Source: Notospermus geniculatus (lineage: Eukaryota > Nemertea > Pilidiophora > Heteronemertea > Lineidae). Taken from it: a stretch of DNA of 64,000 bases. The stretch lies in NCBI GenBank assembly GCA_002633025.1, contig NMRB01000310.1, forward strand, positions 382,941 to 446,940. The letters are read 5' to 3'. The first letter of the stretch is position 1. Every line of letters starts with the position of its first letter. The notes beneath the pieces are model-generated. The model did no database searches and was not told the origin of the DNA. It saw nothing but the letters and a program-made list of their open reading frames with translations. Below, piece after piece: positions 35,703-51,391 of the stretch. The translations under genes were made by a program, and so were the position numbers.

Positions 35703-36122
35703 GGAAAATACACACAACCTGCACATCACCGAGTCACATCATATCCTTTCACTACAAGCAGAGTATTCACAGAATGAGATGATATGATGTCACATTGTCC
35801 CATCAAATCCCTTCAGTTCACTGCTGTCCTTTTCCAGACTAGAGTAACCAATACATTGTCATCTTTGGACCAGGGCAGCTTGCAGACAGCATAAAATCGT
35901 AAGCAAAATTCATGGAAAGTTGTGTCCACATACATCTATTTAAATGCGACCTAGATGCTGGCGGCATTGATAGCCTAGGCTATTCACAGTTCTTGAAAAT
36001 ACAAGAGTCAGTCAGAAAACCATATTCCTTAATTTCTATCTGATGAATCTTGAGGAGCAAGTCCAAGAAGATACATAGCACCATAGCACAGGGATGGACT
36101 AGAAGAACCTTGATGGACATTC

Positions 36123-37472
36123 TCAGCTGTCATTGGATTCTCTGAAAAGGAAAGAGTTTTGAAATGAACTCATATTGTATCACACAAGATTGGAAATATG
36201 TCACAAATCAAAATGTTCTTAGAACCATTTACTCAATTACTAAGAATGTTAGTTCAACAGTCTATTTATTTGTCCCATCATTCCATATATCTGATAGGCC
36301 TACTCATGTTCCCTGTAACTCACAAAAAACTAACCTTTTCATTGATGCATCTTTATCCCTTTGATTCTTCAAAATCTTGGTAAGTTCTATTTGGTCCTGA
36401 AGTGCCTTCAGATTTTGCATTTTTTTCATCTCCTGACGTTCCACGTCTTTGACAACACCATAGTGTAAATTCTGAAATAAATGTATTGTTGTAGGGGCAC
36501 AACTGCATAGCTAATCCCTCACAAATCCAAAACAAGTCCTCAACCAAGGCATTTTTGCATTATCCCCCACACCACCACCATCTGATCATCATGATCATGG
36601 AGGTACCTCCATGATCTGATCATGACTGACTGAGTCACTCAACTCATGAACTAAGATGCTAGGCTAGGCCTATGTAGGCCTAGGCATTGGCCTTAGTTTT
36701 TATGCTGTGACCACAGGAATATGTATCGTTGAAGCAGAAAGAAGGGTCCCAAAGGGACCCTTACTGACAACACTTATATTACAGTTTCATTCCTTGTCTG
36801 TAATATAAGTGTTGTCAGTAAGGGTCCCTTAATTTGGGACCCTTCTTTCTGCTTCAACGATAGGGTAAAGTGTTCGAATGCCGGACACGCACATAATGTC
36901 GGACGCAATGCATTTTCCAATGTTTTTACAAATTCAAAATGGCGCTGTCCCGAATGTCGGACAAAGTCTCAATAAATGTCGGACACCTTGAATTTCGGCC
37001 CCCCAAAGTCCACCTGTGACATTTATTCAATATTTTCGGCTTTGATTAGCTAGATTGAAGTTCCTCCTCTTGAAAAAACATCGTTTTGCATCTTCATTTT
37101 GAAATATTTGTCAAAAAAAACGTGAATGTCCGACATTTAGGCAACCCCGTCCGACATTAGGTACTTTTGGTGTTGCGTCGAAAACTCTGCGTAGTTTTCG
37201 CGCCATGGCCCTACTGCGCATGTTCAGTATGCAGATTTGTTTTTGAATGGTGACTCTAAAGATTTGTTGCTACACTGATGTCACTCATGCAGTGATTGGG
37301 CAGCCATCCGCATCGCAAATGAGAAGTGTCCGACATTAGGACAATTTACCCTACATATTCCTGTGCTGTGACTGACCTCCCTGTCTTTCTGCTGTTTAAA
37401 ATGGACGTAGGAAATCATCCCCACAGCAAATGTGACAGATCCAGCTAGAGTAAGTTTGGATGCCAATGACAT
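36123..37472 (-). CDS. PET117: PET117, cytochrome c oxidase chaperone
   Basis: PET117 is a small mitochondrial inner-membrane/matrix protein needed for complex IV assembly, acting with the heme A synthase COX15. Three exons: 37472-37377, 36471-36335, 36141-36123, giving 83 residues (human PET117 is 81). Exon 1 starts with MSLASKLTLAGSVTFAVGM, a hydrophobic helix, then HFKQQKDRE. Exon 2 encodes the conserved basic helix with YGVVKDVERQEMKK, and exon 3 adds only ESNDS and the stop. Phases agree (0, then 2). Splice sites are GTCAGT and GTTAGT donors with CAG acceptors. Reading through the exon 2 donor would also give a protein, ending LVFCELQGT, so the last intron is less certain. A transposon fills most of intron 1. 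Confidence 0.88.
36712..37365. mobile_element. CACAGGAA foldback element in PET117 intron 1 (interrupted)
   Basis: Ends are CACAGGAATATGTA and its inverse TACATATTCCTGTG, flanked by the 7-bp direct repeat CTGTGAC at 36705-36711 and 37366-37372. Its hairpin body (36726-36860) has arms with GAAGCAGAAAGAAGGGTCCC. Taking out the second element at 36863-37351 plus one TA restores a continuous palindrome of about 163 bp. The loop word TTTCATTCCTTGTCTGTA is shared with the element at 38106. Confidence 0.85.
36863..37351. mobile_element. Non-autonomous transposon with TA duplication, nested
   Basis: 489 bp. Terminal inverted repeats start GGGTAAAGTGTTCGAATGCC and, inverted, GGGTAAATTGTCCTAATGTC. TA flanks at 36861-36862 and 37352-37353. 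Several ATGTCGGAC-like words point inward from each end in opposite orientation. No ORF of note. Inserted into the foldback element at 36712-37365. Confidence 0.85.
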
Positions 37473-38098
37473 CGTATTCCACTCAGATTATCTTTAGGCT
37501 ATCTGGGGAGAACACGGTTTGTATGCCGGCCCCTGTTCATCATGCATGTCATGCTGCTGTTTGACGTTGTCCACCATATTGAATGCCACCGCCGTGGGTG
37601 TTCAGTAACAAAAACGCTGATTGGATGAATTATCAGTGCCTCAGTGCTTATGCACAGATCGACGCAGCCAATAAAATCGCGCTTCTCAGCCACAGTTCGG
37701 GGCGTCAGTTACCATGATGAACAGATGAAGTGTAATCATTCTCGGCAGGTGCCCGTTTTGGTGTAATTTCAAAAACCGGCAATAGTTCAAATACCCGTAC
37801 GTTTGTCTTTTCAGACGTTTAGATACATATTCCCATGATAAACCCCGACATATTATGCATATTTTTCTATATTTTTCTCGTCGATAGAGCTGAATATTCT
37901 CGCCGTCCATTGACTCGATCGAGCATGTCGAGTGCGTGTACACACATGCACACATCATGCATTGCATGCATTAGGCCTAGTGGCTGTGTGTCGTGTCAGG
38001 ATGTGTGTGTGTGTGTGTGGTGGGTGGGCTCCGCTCAGTAGGCGTTGGTCAGTCAGTGCCACTGTCACTCTGACTGTGTCACATCATGCACATCATCG
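37473..38098. promoter_or_regulatory. PET117/DZANK1 intergenic region, PET117 side
   Basis: Upstream of the PET117 start and toward DZANK1, which is on the other strand. It must hold the PET117 promoter, but no core element is clear. A GT-repeat lies at about 38002-38018. Confidence 0.35.
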
Positions 38099-38105
38099 TC
38101 ATAAG

Positions 38106-38491
38106 CACAGGAACTTGTACCGCTAATTACGGGGGTCCTACCCCCCTATAGGCCTAGGCCTACACTACAGGAATGAAACTCATGCCTTTTCCTGTACATG
38201 AATAGGAATGATCCGATGTCCCGTCGATTAAACACCGTTTTCACGGTCATATTCACTTTGACTCCACAAATAAAATGGCGTTCTAATCCATCCATATACA
38301 ATGGATGGATGGATTAGAACGCCATTATTTGTGGAGTCAAAGTGAATATGACCGTGAAAACGGTGTTTAATCGACGGGACATCGGATCATTCCTATTCAT
38401 GTACAGGAAAAGGCATGAGTTTCATTCCTTGTCTGTATTAAATATATATAGGGGGGTAGGACCCCCGTAATTAGCGGTACAAGTTCCTGTG
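38106..38491. mobile_element. CACAGGAA foldback element, intact copy
   Basis: 386-bp near-perfect palindrome with arms of about 190 bp around a short loop near 38293. Ends are CACAGGAACTTGTACCGC and its inverse. A 7-bp direct repeat TCATAAG flanks it at 38099-38105 and 38492-38498. No coding content. The arm word GAATGAAACTCATGCCTTTT is repeated inverted on the right. Confidence 0.9.
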
Positions 38492-38498
38492 TCATAAG

Positions 38499-39281
38499 CC
38501 TATGGTACCGACCTGACCAGTGCCAGTAGCCTATTATTAGGCCTGCTAAGCCGCACAGCAGTAGTAGTAGGCTAGTAGGCCTAGGCCTAGGCCCTATGCA
38601 CCGCTAATCACTTCCAGTTAGGCCGAAATTTAGTGCAACCTCATTTCCCAGGCGTGAGTATTATGTATAGAACCACACATTATAGCATTATCCTGTATCG
38701 AGGTTCGGGGAATCCCCTTGGGAAATCCCCAATGCTGCGTGTAGGCCTAGTCTTGCGCAGCCAGCCGTTTCATTCCACCACAGTACTGAAAAACGGATTC
38801 CCAGATTCGAAAGAGCGGCTGGGTGACCGAGACTATGCTCGCTGATTATGACCCATCTGTCTATAGGCCTACTGTGCGGCTTTATATAGCAGCCAGTCCA
38901 GGTCCAGTAGCCTATATTAATATAAGATTAGCCAAAAGGCCCTTTAAATTAAAGGCCTACTATCTAGTCTGTTGAGGTGAGGCCTACCCACCGACACTGT
39001 ATCAGTACGCACCAGTAGCAATTGAATTTTTTGCATTGCTACAGGGGTAGGCCAAAGATTGGTAGGGCGGGGGGAGGGGGGCTACCCCAGTACCATGAGC
39101 TCAGTAGGTAGGCTCGGGCCTGTCGGTAGGCCTACTACACTTACAGGCTAGAGCTACACAAAAATTTTATAAAGGCAAGAGCTCTAGGCTTAAACCTAGG
39201 CCTTAGCCCACCTACACTGTACATGTATAGTCTGATCCCACATCTATTCCATTTTTTTAATGTCATTGCTCTCTGTTGCAG
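38499..39281. promoter_or_regulatory. DZANK1 upstream region with TAGGCCTA runs
   Basis: Dense TAGGCCTA words (e.g. 38576-38592). The acceptor CTGTTGCAG at 39273-39281 just before the coding exon implies a non-coding first exon somewhere in this region. Confidence 0.4.
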
Positions 39282-39337
39282 CCTGGCTTGCTGACCTGTC
39301 AACTCATCTTTCAAGACAATAAAAAGCCAGAGGCAAG

Positions 39338-44664
<5,327 letters not shown>

Positions 44665-44720
44665 TGTATCCAGGCCACAAGAGGATAAAGTAGGGGTAAA
44701 GTGCATATCAATATTGGAAA

Positions 44721-44726
44721 AATAAA
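44721..44726 (+). other. DZANK1: DZANK1 polyadenylation signal
   Basis: AATAAA 56 bp after the stop codon, the first canonical signal downstream. Confidence 0.65.
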
Positions 44727-44920
44727 CTTTTAATGTAATGTTCATGAAAATACTTGCAAAAAGTCCTGAATAGTACTGGCATATGGACTTCAGTTGTGTA
44801 GATTTAATATTTGCCTGTGTAAATTATTGATAATTTAAGTTGTATTTTATTTGTATAGTCTATTTTTATGTTCTCATACACTACATGGGTAGTATGAATG
44901 AAAATGAGTAAATAGTTTTA

Positions 44921-45053
44921 CAGTCGAATCTCGTTATACCGCCAGTGGCGGTACAACGAGTGTATTGTTGTTGCCAATGTTGAAATGCCTTCAAGCGGGA
45001 ATATCAATTGTCTGTGGCGGTATAACGATAGGCGGTATAACGAGAGTTGACTG
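44921..45053. mobile_element. Tigger/pogo-like MITE with TA duplication
   Basis: 133 bp. Ends CAGTCGAATCTCGTTATACC and, inverted, CAGTCAACTCTCGTTATACC, flanked by TA at both ends. The CTCGTTATACCGCC core is repeated inside. Confidence 0.85.
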
Positions 45054-46294
45054 TACTTCCTTTCTCTTGTACAAATGCATTGGAGTGCCCTGTACAAAAG
45101 TGAAGTAAAAGCATTTACTGGACTTTCTTCATACACCCATGAACTGGATTTTAAAAATGTGAATGCAACAGTAATGCATAATGAGTGTAAGGTTAGTATA
45201 CCGGTAATGTAGCTTGATGGCAGGTGTTAGCTCACCCATGTGAGCTGCTACAATCGTGTGTTACATCTGTTAGCATGGCACTCTAAATACTGGATTGACT
45301 AGCACTAAACATGGTGTACAGTGCTCACAGTATGCGTCGCAATATACAGTATATATTTCGGATAGATTCTGCAAGGACTGTCCCTCAATATGAGTGTGAT
45401 GTAGAACTAGAAAACAGTTATTCATTTGACTTTAGAGCTCAACTCCTAGTGCCTTCTGTACTCGCGTAGTCAAGTAGTAAGCCGTACGTTGTGTTAGTTC
45501 TTCATCTCCAGAAATCCAGATCTGGATAACGTTGATATCCTCAATTTCACATTTCAATTTCTTCTCCTGTCACATCTGAATTTATTATTCGCTCAGCTTA
45601 TTTCTCCAGCTCATTCATTTCATAAACCCAAGTCCCAGGTAAGACTTGGGAGTTTCCCAACTCACCACCTTTGTATTACACGCGCGCTAGTCACCCATGG
45701 CCATCCATGTAGTCATCATGCTCTCTGAGGCCAGCGCGCCAACTAGGAGGCCATAAAGGAAATGCTCTATGGCCAGCAGGTTAAACCGTGCCATGTAGTA
45801 GCTGCAAGGGGTTCAATGCAACCTTCATACCAAAATAACATTCATCAAAACCAATCCTGCTTTTTGCCCATAAACTTTTTTTCCATCCTCAGTATTTTAC
45901 ATGTACTCATTCAAGACAAACGAAGTGTAAACAATGTATTTTTGTAGGTATACTCTAATATTAAATTCCTTCTAATTGCCATACATTTATTAGTCACTTT
46001 CTTTTGTCATATCATGATTTTGCAGCAGCTCTCACGTGGTTGTGAGATCTCTTGGTGATCCTATTTTTCCTATTGTATGCAGGTGGTGGTGTAAGTTGCA
46101 TATACCGGTAAATATAGCCCATTCCACTGTCAGATTACGCCAGGATTGTGGAACGAGTCAAGTTGATATTTGCCTGGTCCAGACCACTGAATGTGATACA
46201 CAGGCCTAATCCAACCAATTGGGGTATCTTGTGAGAGATCTGCATTGAAATAACAAAGTGGTATCCAGCCAAAGAACATGTTGTATGTCAAGTC
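45054..46294. other. DZANK1-PRSS16 intergenic stretch
   Basis: Between convergent genes. A hairpin of CCCAAGTCCCAGG..ACTTGGG lies at about 45629-45650. No gene was seen. Confidence 0.45.
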
Positions 46295-46300
46295 TTTATT
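46295..46300 (-). other. PRSS16: Candidate PRSS16 polyadenylation signal
   Basis: AATAAA on the minus strand about 540 bp past the PRSS16 stop codon. Confidence 0.45.
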
Positions 46301-46841
46301 GTAGAAATCTGAGCTACAAGTATCAGAGTACCGGTATAAAAGATTTCTAAATATAAACATCAAATCACAATTCACACTTGATTACAGTATGCATTACATT
46401 AGATCACAGAGGGTCCACTGACAATTTATAAACAGATATGAGTGGTTCTAATGAAGTCATTGGACTGGTAAGTACACTTAAATCACTATCCAGACATTGT
46501 AACTACAATGGCCGGCTCTAAACATCGTGATAAATCATGTCAAAAACTAAAATATAATAATGAAACTTATATACAGTTGATATCTTTTTTACAATAAGCA
46601 AAAGCAAGCTGAATGTTTTAAGTACTTTGTAAATGTTGAACCGATGAACTGATGAGAACTTTCAAATCAGAAAAAAGTGGTAAAACTGTAGAAATATTCA
46701 GCTGAGAACTTACAAAAATTAGTCATTCAAAAGAACACCTTAAAAACTGTAAACTGAGTCCAAAAAATGCTTTGTCACAAAATTTATCCTGCAGTTTTAA
46801 GTACGTTCACATCATTGTCGTCAATCCTTTACAACATGAAT

Positions 46842-49800
46842 TTATCGTTGCAGTTTGCTAACTTCTAACCTGGCCTGTTCCAGCCAGTGCCGGATTCCGG
46901 CTGAAATTTCCTGTAAAAAGAGACAACAGGATATGAGTATTGTGCATGTAATTACAGGAATTAGAATATGGGTATTAAGTCGAGAGCCATGAGCTCTACC
47001 TTGGACTCATTTTTGACTTTTTAGATGAAATCTATAAGGAACTGGAGCCGCAGTGGAGAAGTTCACTGTGGCCGCAGTGGAGAAGTTCACTGTGAAAGTG
47101 ATCGAGTCACCCTTTAGATCGCGTAAGTATGGGATCCAACTGGGAAAGACACAGTACATACTTGATTTAAAGCTAGTGACCCTGATAAAGGTGAAGTAAT
47201 GATCTTACTGTACGTGCATCCTTGAGAGACTGAGGATCATTGATGCCACCTGAACTCATGTTGGCACAGTGGGCGGTCCCGTTAATATAGATGGCAATCT
47301 CTGTGGTACTCTCATCGGCAAGAACACTCAGGGCATGCCAAGGATCGATAGATCCTGAAATAATGATACCAACATGAACGCAGTGTGTGTGTGTAACAGT
47401 TGCCACACGGTGTGATTGAGGCTTCTTGCCTCCCTTTTCAAGCAATGCTGAACAACAATCAGACACTTACCATTCACGAACATGATTCTAGTTCCCCTTG
47501 GTTGATCGGCACCATAATAATCATTTGAGAATTGTACCATTTTGTTAACTTGTGATGGACTTATACCGAACACCAGGCCACATATAGCAAGATTGGGGCC
47601 GAGTGTCATTGCTTTGGAAAAGATACAAGTCGTGTTGGCATCGCAGGTTTGATCTGGAAGGAAGTGAAGAAATGAATTGATAAGAGGTGAAATGCATCGA
47701 CATATAATCCATCTAGGCCGAAGGGAAAGATCTCAAGGTCTAAGCTCTGAACAAAGATCTGACTATACTCACAGTATCCAAACTGTGTACATGTTTGATA
47801 AAGCCACTGCCTCATCCCGGCGCCAGCAGCCTGGCGATTAACTGTTGTATTCTTTAACTGCTTCATGTAATTTGACCAAGAATTGTCGGCGCATTTCTCT
47901 CCAGTCTGGGCGAGCAAGTCCTGTGGATGAGAGAACTCAGCTATACGTTACTTATTAGAAGCAAGTCTGCAAATCACAAATGGGAATTCTGTACATGTAC
48001 AACCACCAGTAATGAAATGATGCTTAAAAAAGATGCCAAACAAACCTTGTTCAGCTTCATCAAACTGGCATAAGGATTCTTATCCAATTCCATCTCCTTG
48101 CATATAGCAGTAATATCCATACTTGGCATCTCCTTGTTATACTGCACCACGCCCATGAAACTCCCAGCCAGATTGCTCACAAACTGATACACATCATAGG
48201 AACTGTTTAGCTTCTGGCACGACAGGAAATCTCGTGCCAAGTCTGTGAACTGGTGTTTTTCAATCAAGTCATCGATTTTCGAAAAGGCAGCTTTAATCTG
48301 GGCAACACACTGAAATAGGGACAGAATCATATTGTACTCAATATTTACTGTGACTTAAAGAACTATTGGAAGATGGCAACTTTTTCCATTCCAAGCTGAC
48401 ACTGCTGACGCCACAAGTCACAAAATTCAGCTGCAGAATTTTCAAAGAATATTTGACTAGATCATAAGCAGATATCAGTGATTGTCAAGAAGCATAGGTC
48501 TTAAGATGGCACTGACTTGATAAACCTAAGAAGTGTCTCTTTAAGTTTCAGGAAGTGTCGACTTGTTTAGATGAACTGAATACCCTACCGTACCTTTTTT
48601 GAACCATTCACAACAGGATCAGCTAGACTGGCGGCAACCACGTTATTGTAGCCTTCAAAATTGGTTTTGGCATGGACGGGAGCTGACGATGCCACAGCAC
48701 CATAAACAAGGTGTGGGTACTGAAAAGAAAGTCCAGGATATCAGAAGATTAATTCCGAAATGGCATAGTGGCAGAATGGAAACATTGGCACCTATCAGCC
48801 CTAAGGTTCCTGGTTCAATCCCTGGGCGGACTCACACTTCAGAGAGGGCAACTCTCTTTGACAGTGCAGGTTTCTCCCGGTGCTCCAGTTTCCTCCTGCT
48901 GTTTACCTAGCCAATATGACCTGAGGTACATTTTGATAGAGTAAGCAGAATCTATGTTACTCACCTTGAGTCTGAACCAGGCAGAGAGAGCCCCAGGATA
49001 ACTTCCCCCAAAGCAGATCCAAGTGTTCCTTCTTGTCAGCTTGTATTTCTGGGAGGCAAATGCATGGAAGCTTGCCAAATCAGCCAAACTGGAAAGAAAG
49101 AATGAGATGCATGTGTATTGTGGAAGATAATTGGCTTGTTGGAACTGACAAGACTGCTTTGGCCATTTTACAGTTACTGGCCTCTGACAAGAGAGTGGTC
49201 CAGGTACTTACGCCTGCTGGCTGGACAGATACTGCATGTTTTGCAACTCAAGGCCATCAGCATTTATACTAGCACCGTAATATCTGTGTTCAACAGCCAC
49301 AACAAGAGCACCATACTTCTTGGCAAGATCAACATGTTCTCCTGAAATAAAGAGACTTTATATTGGTATCAACAGTCATGTTATTTTCAAGGTCTCACAT
49401 TTAGATTCACTTTCCTAAAGATCATGAACTTGATTGATGTTTCAAAAGTAGGCCTAGGCCTAGAGTCTCACCACTAGATGATGATGATCAGAAAAATTGA
49501 CAAACCCTTCCTTTAGAGGAACTAACCTGCCTGGACCACATAAGATGAAAGAGCGCCTTCACCGCCGATATAAAGAAACACTGGTCCATCTGGTCTTTTC
49601 CAGAACGCATCATTCACCCAGAACCTTTGTTGATATGTTCTCTGTGAAGAATAAGTGTTGAACTGACACTTTCAGAATTTGATGGACTGAGGCTTGTTCC
49701 TTCTTTGATTACATCATCATAACATTAACTACAGGTACCGGTATATCATTTATCATGAAGTCAGTATCCCTGCAAAAAGTACCCCAGTAGTCTCACAAGA

Positions 49801-50388
49801 TTGAGGACTGATTCTGTTGCAAGTAAAACTGAATTCACTTCTTTTCTTACCTGTATTTTTGGATCAAAGTGGTCTAGAGGTTGAGTAAAATACTGATCAA
49901 CAACTGGAGTCCTGACGAAGAATTCGGGAAACGTCATCTGTTCCTGATACAGTTGCTTCAATACCTCATGTCTCCGATGCTCTTCTACTATTTGCCTGAT
50001 CTTCATGAAACTTGGACCTGTCAAGAAATCAGAAAAATGTTATCGAACTGAGGGCATCATCATGGAGAAAATCTGCCACACTGCTGACGTCGACATCAGA
50101 TCAGTCAGGGCAAAGCCGGTGAGCGGGATTTGTTACGTCATGGAAACGATGAATAAAGTCAGGTTCTGAGACTTGGCCTACCCTTCATCATTGCCTGCAT
50201 GCAGCCTAGGCGGGCAGTGGCGGGCGATGAAAGTGAAACTATAATCAATCTAGGCCTAGCCTAGGCCTTGCCTATTCTTCTGAAGAAAATAAATTGAACT
50301 CTTTCTTACTCCCAAAGAAACAGAAGCCAGATTGCAATGAGAACGACAATATAACCGCAAGAATGAGAGTGATTTTCTGTGAGATCAT
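46842..50388 (-). CDS. PRSS16: Thymus-specific serine protease-like, peptidase family S28
   Basis: S28 peptidases (PRSS16, PRCP, DPP7) are secreted or lysosomal serine carboxy- or dipeptidyl-peptidases; PRSS16 acts in antigen processing in mammals, but the role here is unknown. Eleven exons: 50388-50310, 50017-49851, 49641-49527, 49341-49212, 49088-48965, 48719-48594, 48309-48046, 47920-47773, 47653-47471, 47354-47209, 46910-46842. They sum to 1551 nt, 516 residues plus stop, matching human PRSS16 (514). A signal peptide starts [17 protein letters not shown]. The catalytic triad is visible: Ser193 in [12 protein letters not shown], Asp449 in SIDPWHAL, His474 in GTAHCAN. The substrate-pocket region has VEHRYYGAS. 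The gene appears intact and complete. It is head-to-head with symplekin, starts about 1 kb apart. Confidence 0.95.
48758..48905 (+). mobile_element. tRNA-derived SINE, copy 2, in a PRSS16 intron
   Basis: Same architecture as the SINE at 5490: a diverged head with the B-box-like GGTTCAATCCC, then AGAGAGGGCAACTCTCTTTG and the body word TTTCTCCCGGTGCTCCAGTT. It lies between PRSS16 exons 5 and 6, in the antisense direction to that gene. Confidence 0.8.
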
Positions 50389-50572
50389 CTTGTCGGATTA
50401 TGTGAAATCGAAAATGTAAAGCTGACACTTCTTGGCATGCCTTGCAACAAGACTCAAGGTAAGATGTCAAGTGATCATTTTCCTGGTCGGTCAGCTGACT
50501 CAAACTTGTGACAGATTTCATCATGTGACATTCCTTGCGGTGCGATGTAACTAATAAAGAATGGCGTGGAAC

Positions 50573-50840
50573 ACAGATTTCATGATTTCTCATTTTGCTA
50601 TGCAAATTACAAACTACGTCATCATATTTTCCGGATATTTCCGACTCTTTACGAACAATTGTGAAGCAAAACTTGGGAAGCAATAGATTTCGTGATTTCT
50701 CATCATGCTATGCAAATTTAGTGCTACGTCATCAAGTTTTCCGGATATTACCGACTGTTTACGAATGGTTATGAAACCAAATTTGGGAATCAAAGATTTC
50801 GTGATTTCTCATAATGCTATGCAGATTAGGTGAATCCATC
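50573..50840. promoter_or_regulatory. Tandem 110-bp repeats with octamer, CRE and ETS words
   Basis: Two full units and a partial third. Each full unit carries ATGCAAAT (50600-50607, 50710-50717), TACGTCA (50615-50621, 50725-50731) and TTCCGGAT (50629-50636, 50739-50746), and the third has ATGCAGAT at 50819. These resemble POU octamer, CRE and ETS sites. They lie 185-450 bp upstream of the PRSS16 start codon and on the way to symplekin. Function is inferred only. Confidence 0.5.
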
Positions 50841-51391
50841 AGTTCATTCTTAGTCATGCAAAAATAGGCGATTCGTACTAACTTTTATTGACCTGTATAG
50901 CGTCTGTTTCGTTTTTTAAAATACATTTTATTGTAGTATGATTTTTCATGAACTTTTTATCCGCTGAGTACGGTAAATGCACTGAAATACACGGGTTCTG
51001 CGTTATCGACGTCATTTTGGTTCCCGAAGCCACCGCTAGGCGTAACGCTCCAACTTCACAAGGACAGGTGATGACTATAATAACTCTACATCTGATTAGT
51101 TCAGCCCTAGCGGTGGGTTTTGGAACCAAACTATACTCTGATTAATTGCGGCAACCTTCATGTACATTTACAACGAATAATTTCAAAATACTATTTTATT
51201 ATGATTGCCAGGGAAAAGACAAACGGAAAAGAGTAGATTTGTAATTAAATTTTAAGCTTCTTATTCTCCAAATCATAAAATATTGCGACAATGCCTTACG
51301 GCAGTATATTTGCCATATTGAACAGCATGAGAAAAATCTTTGTCAAATAAAGCTTTATCTCTGCTGATTAAAACAATAGATCGAACAAAAT

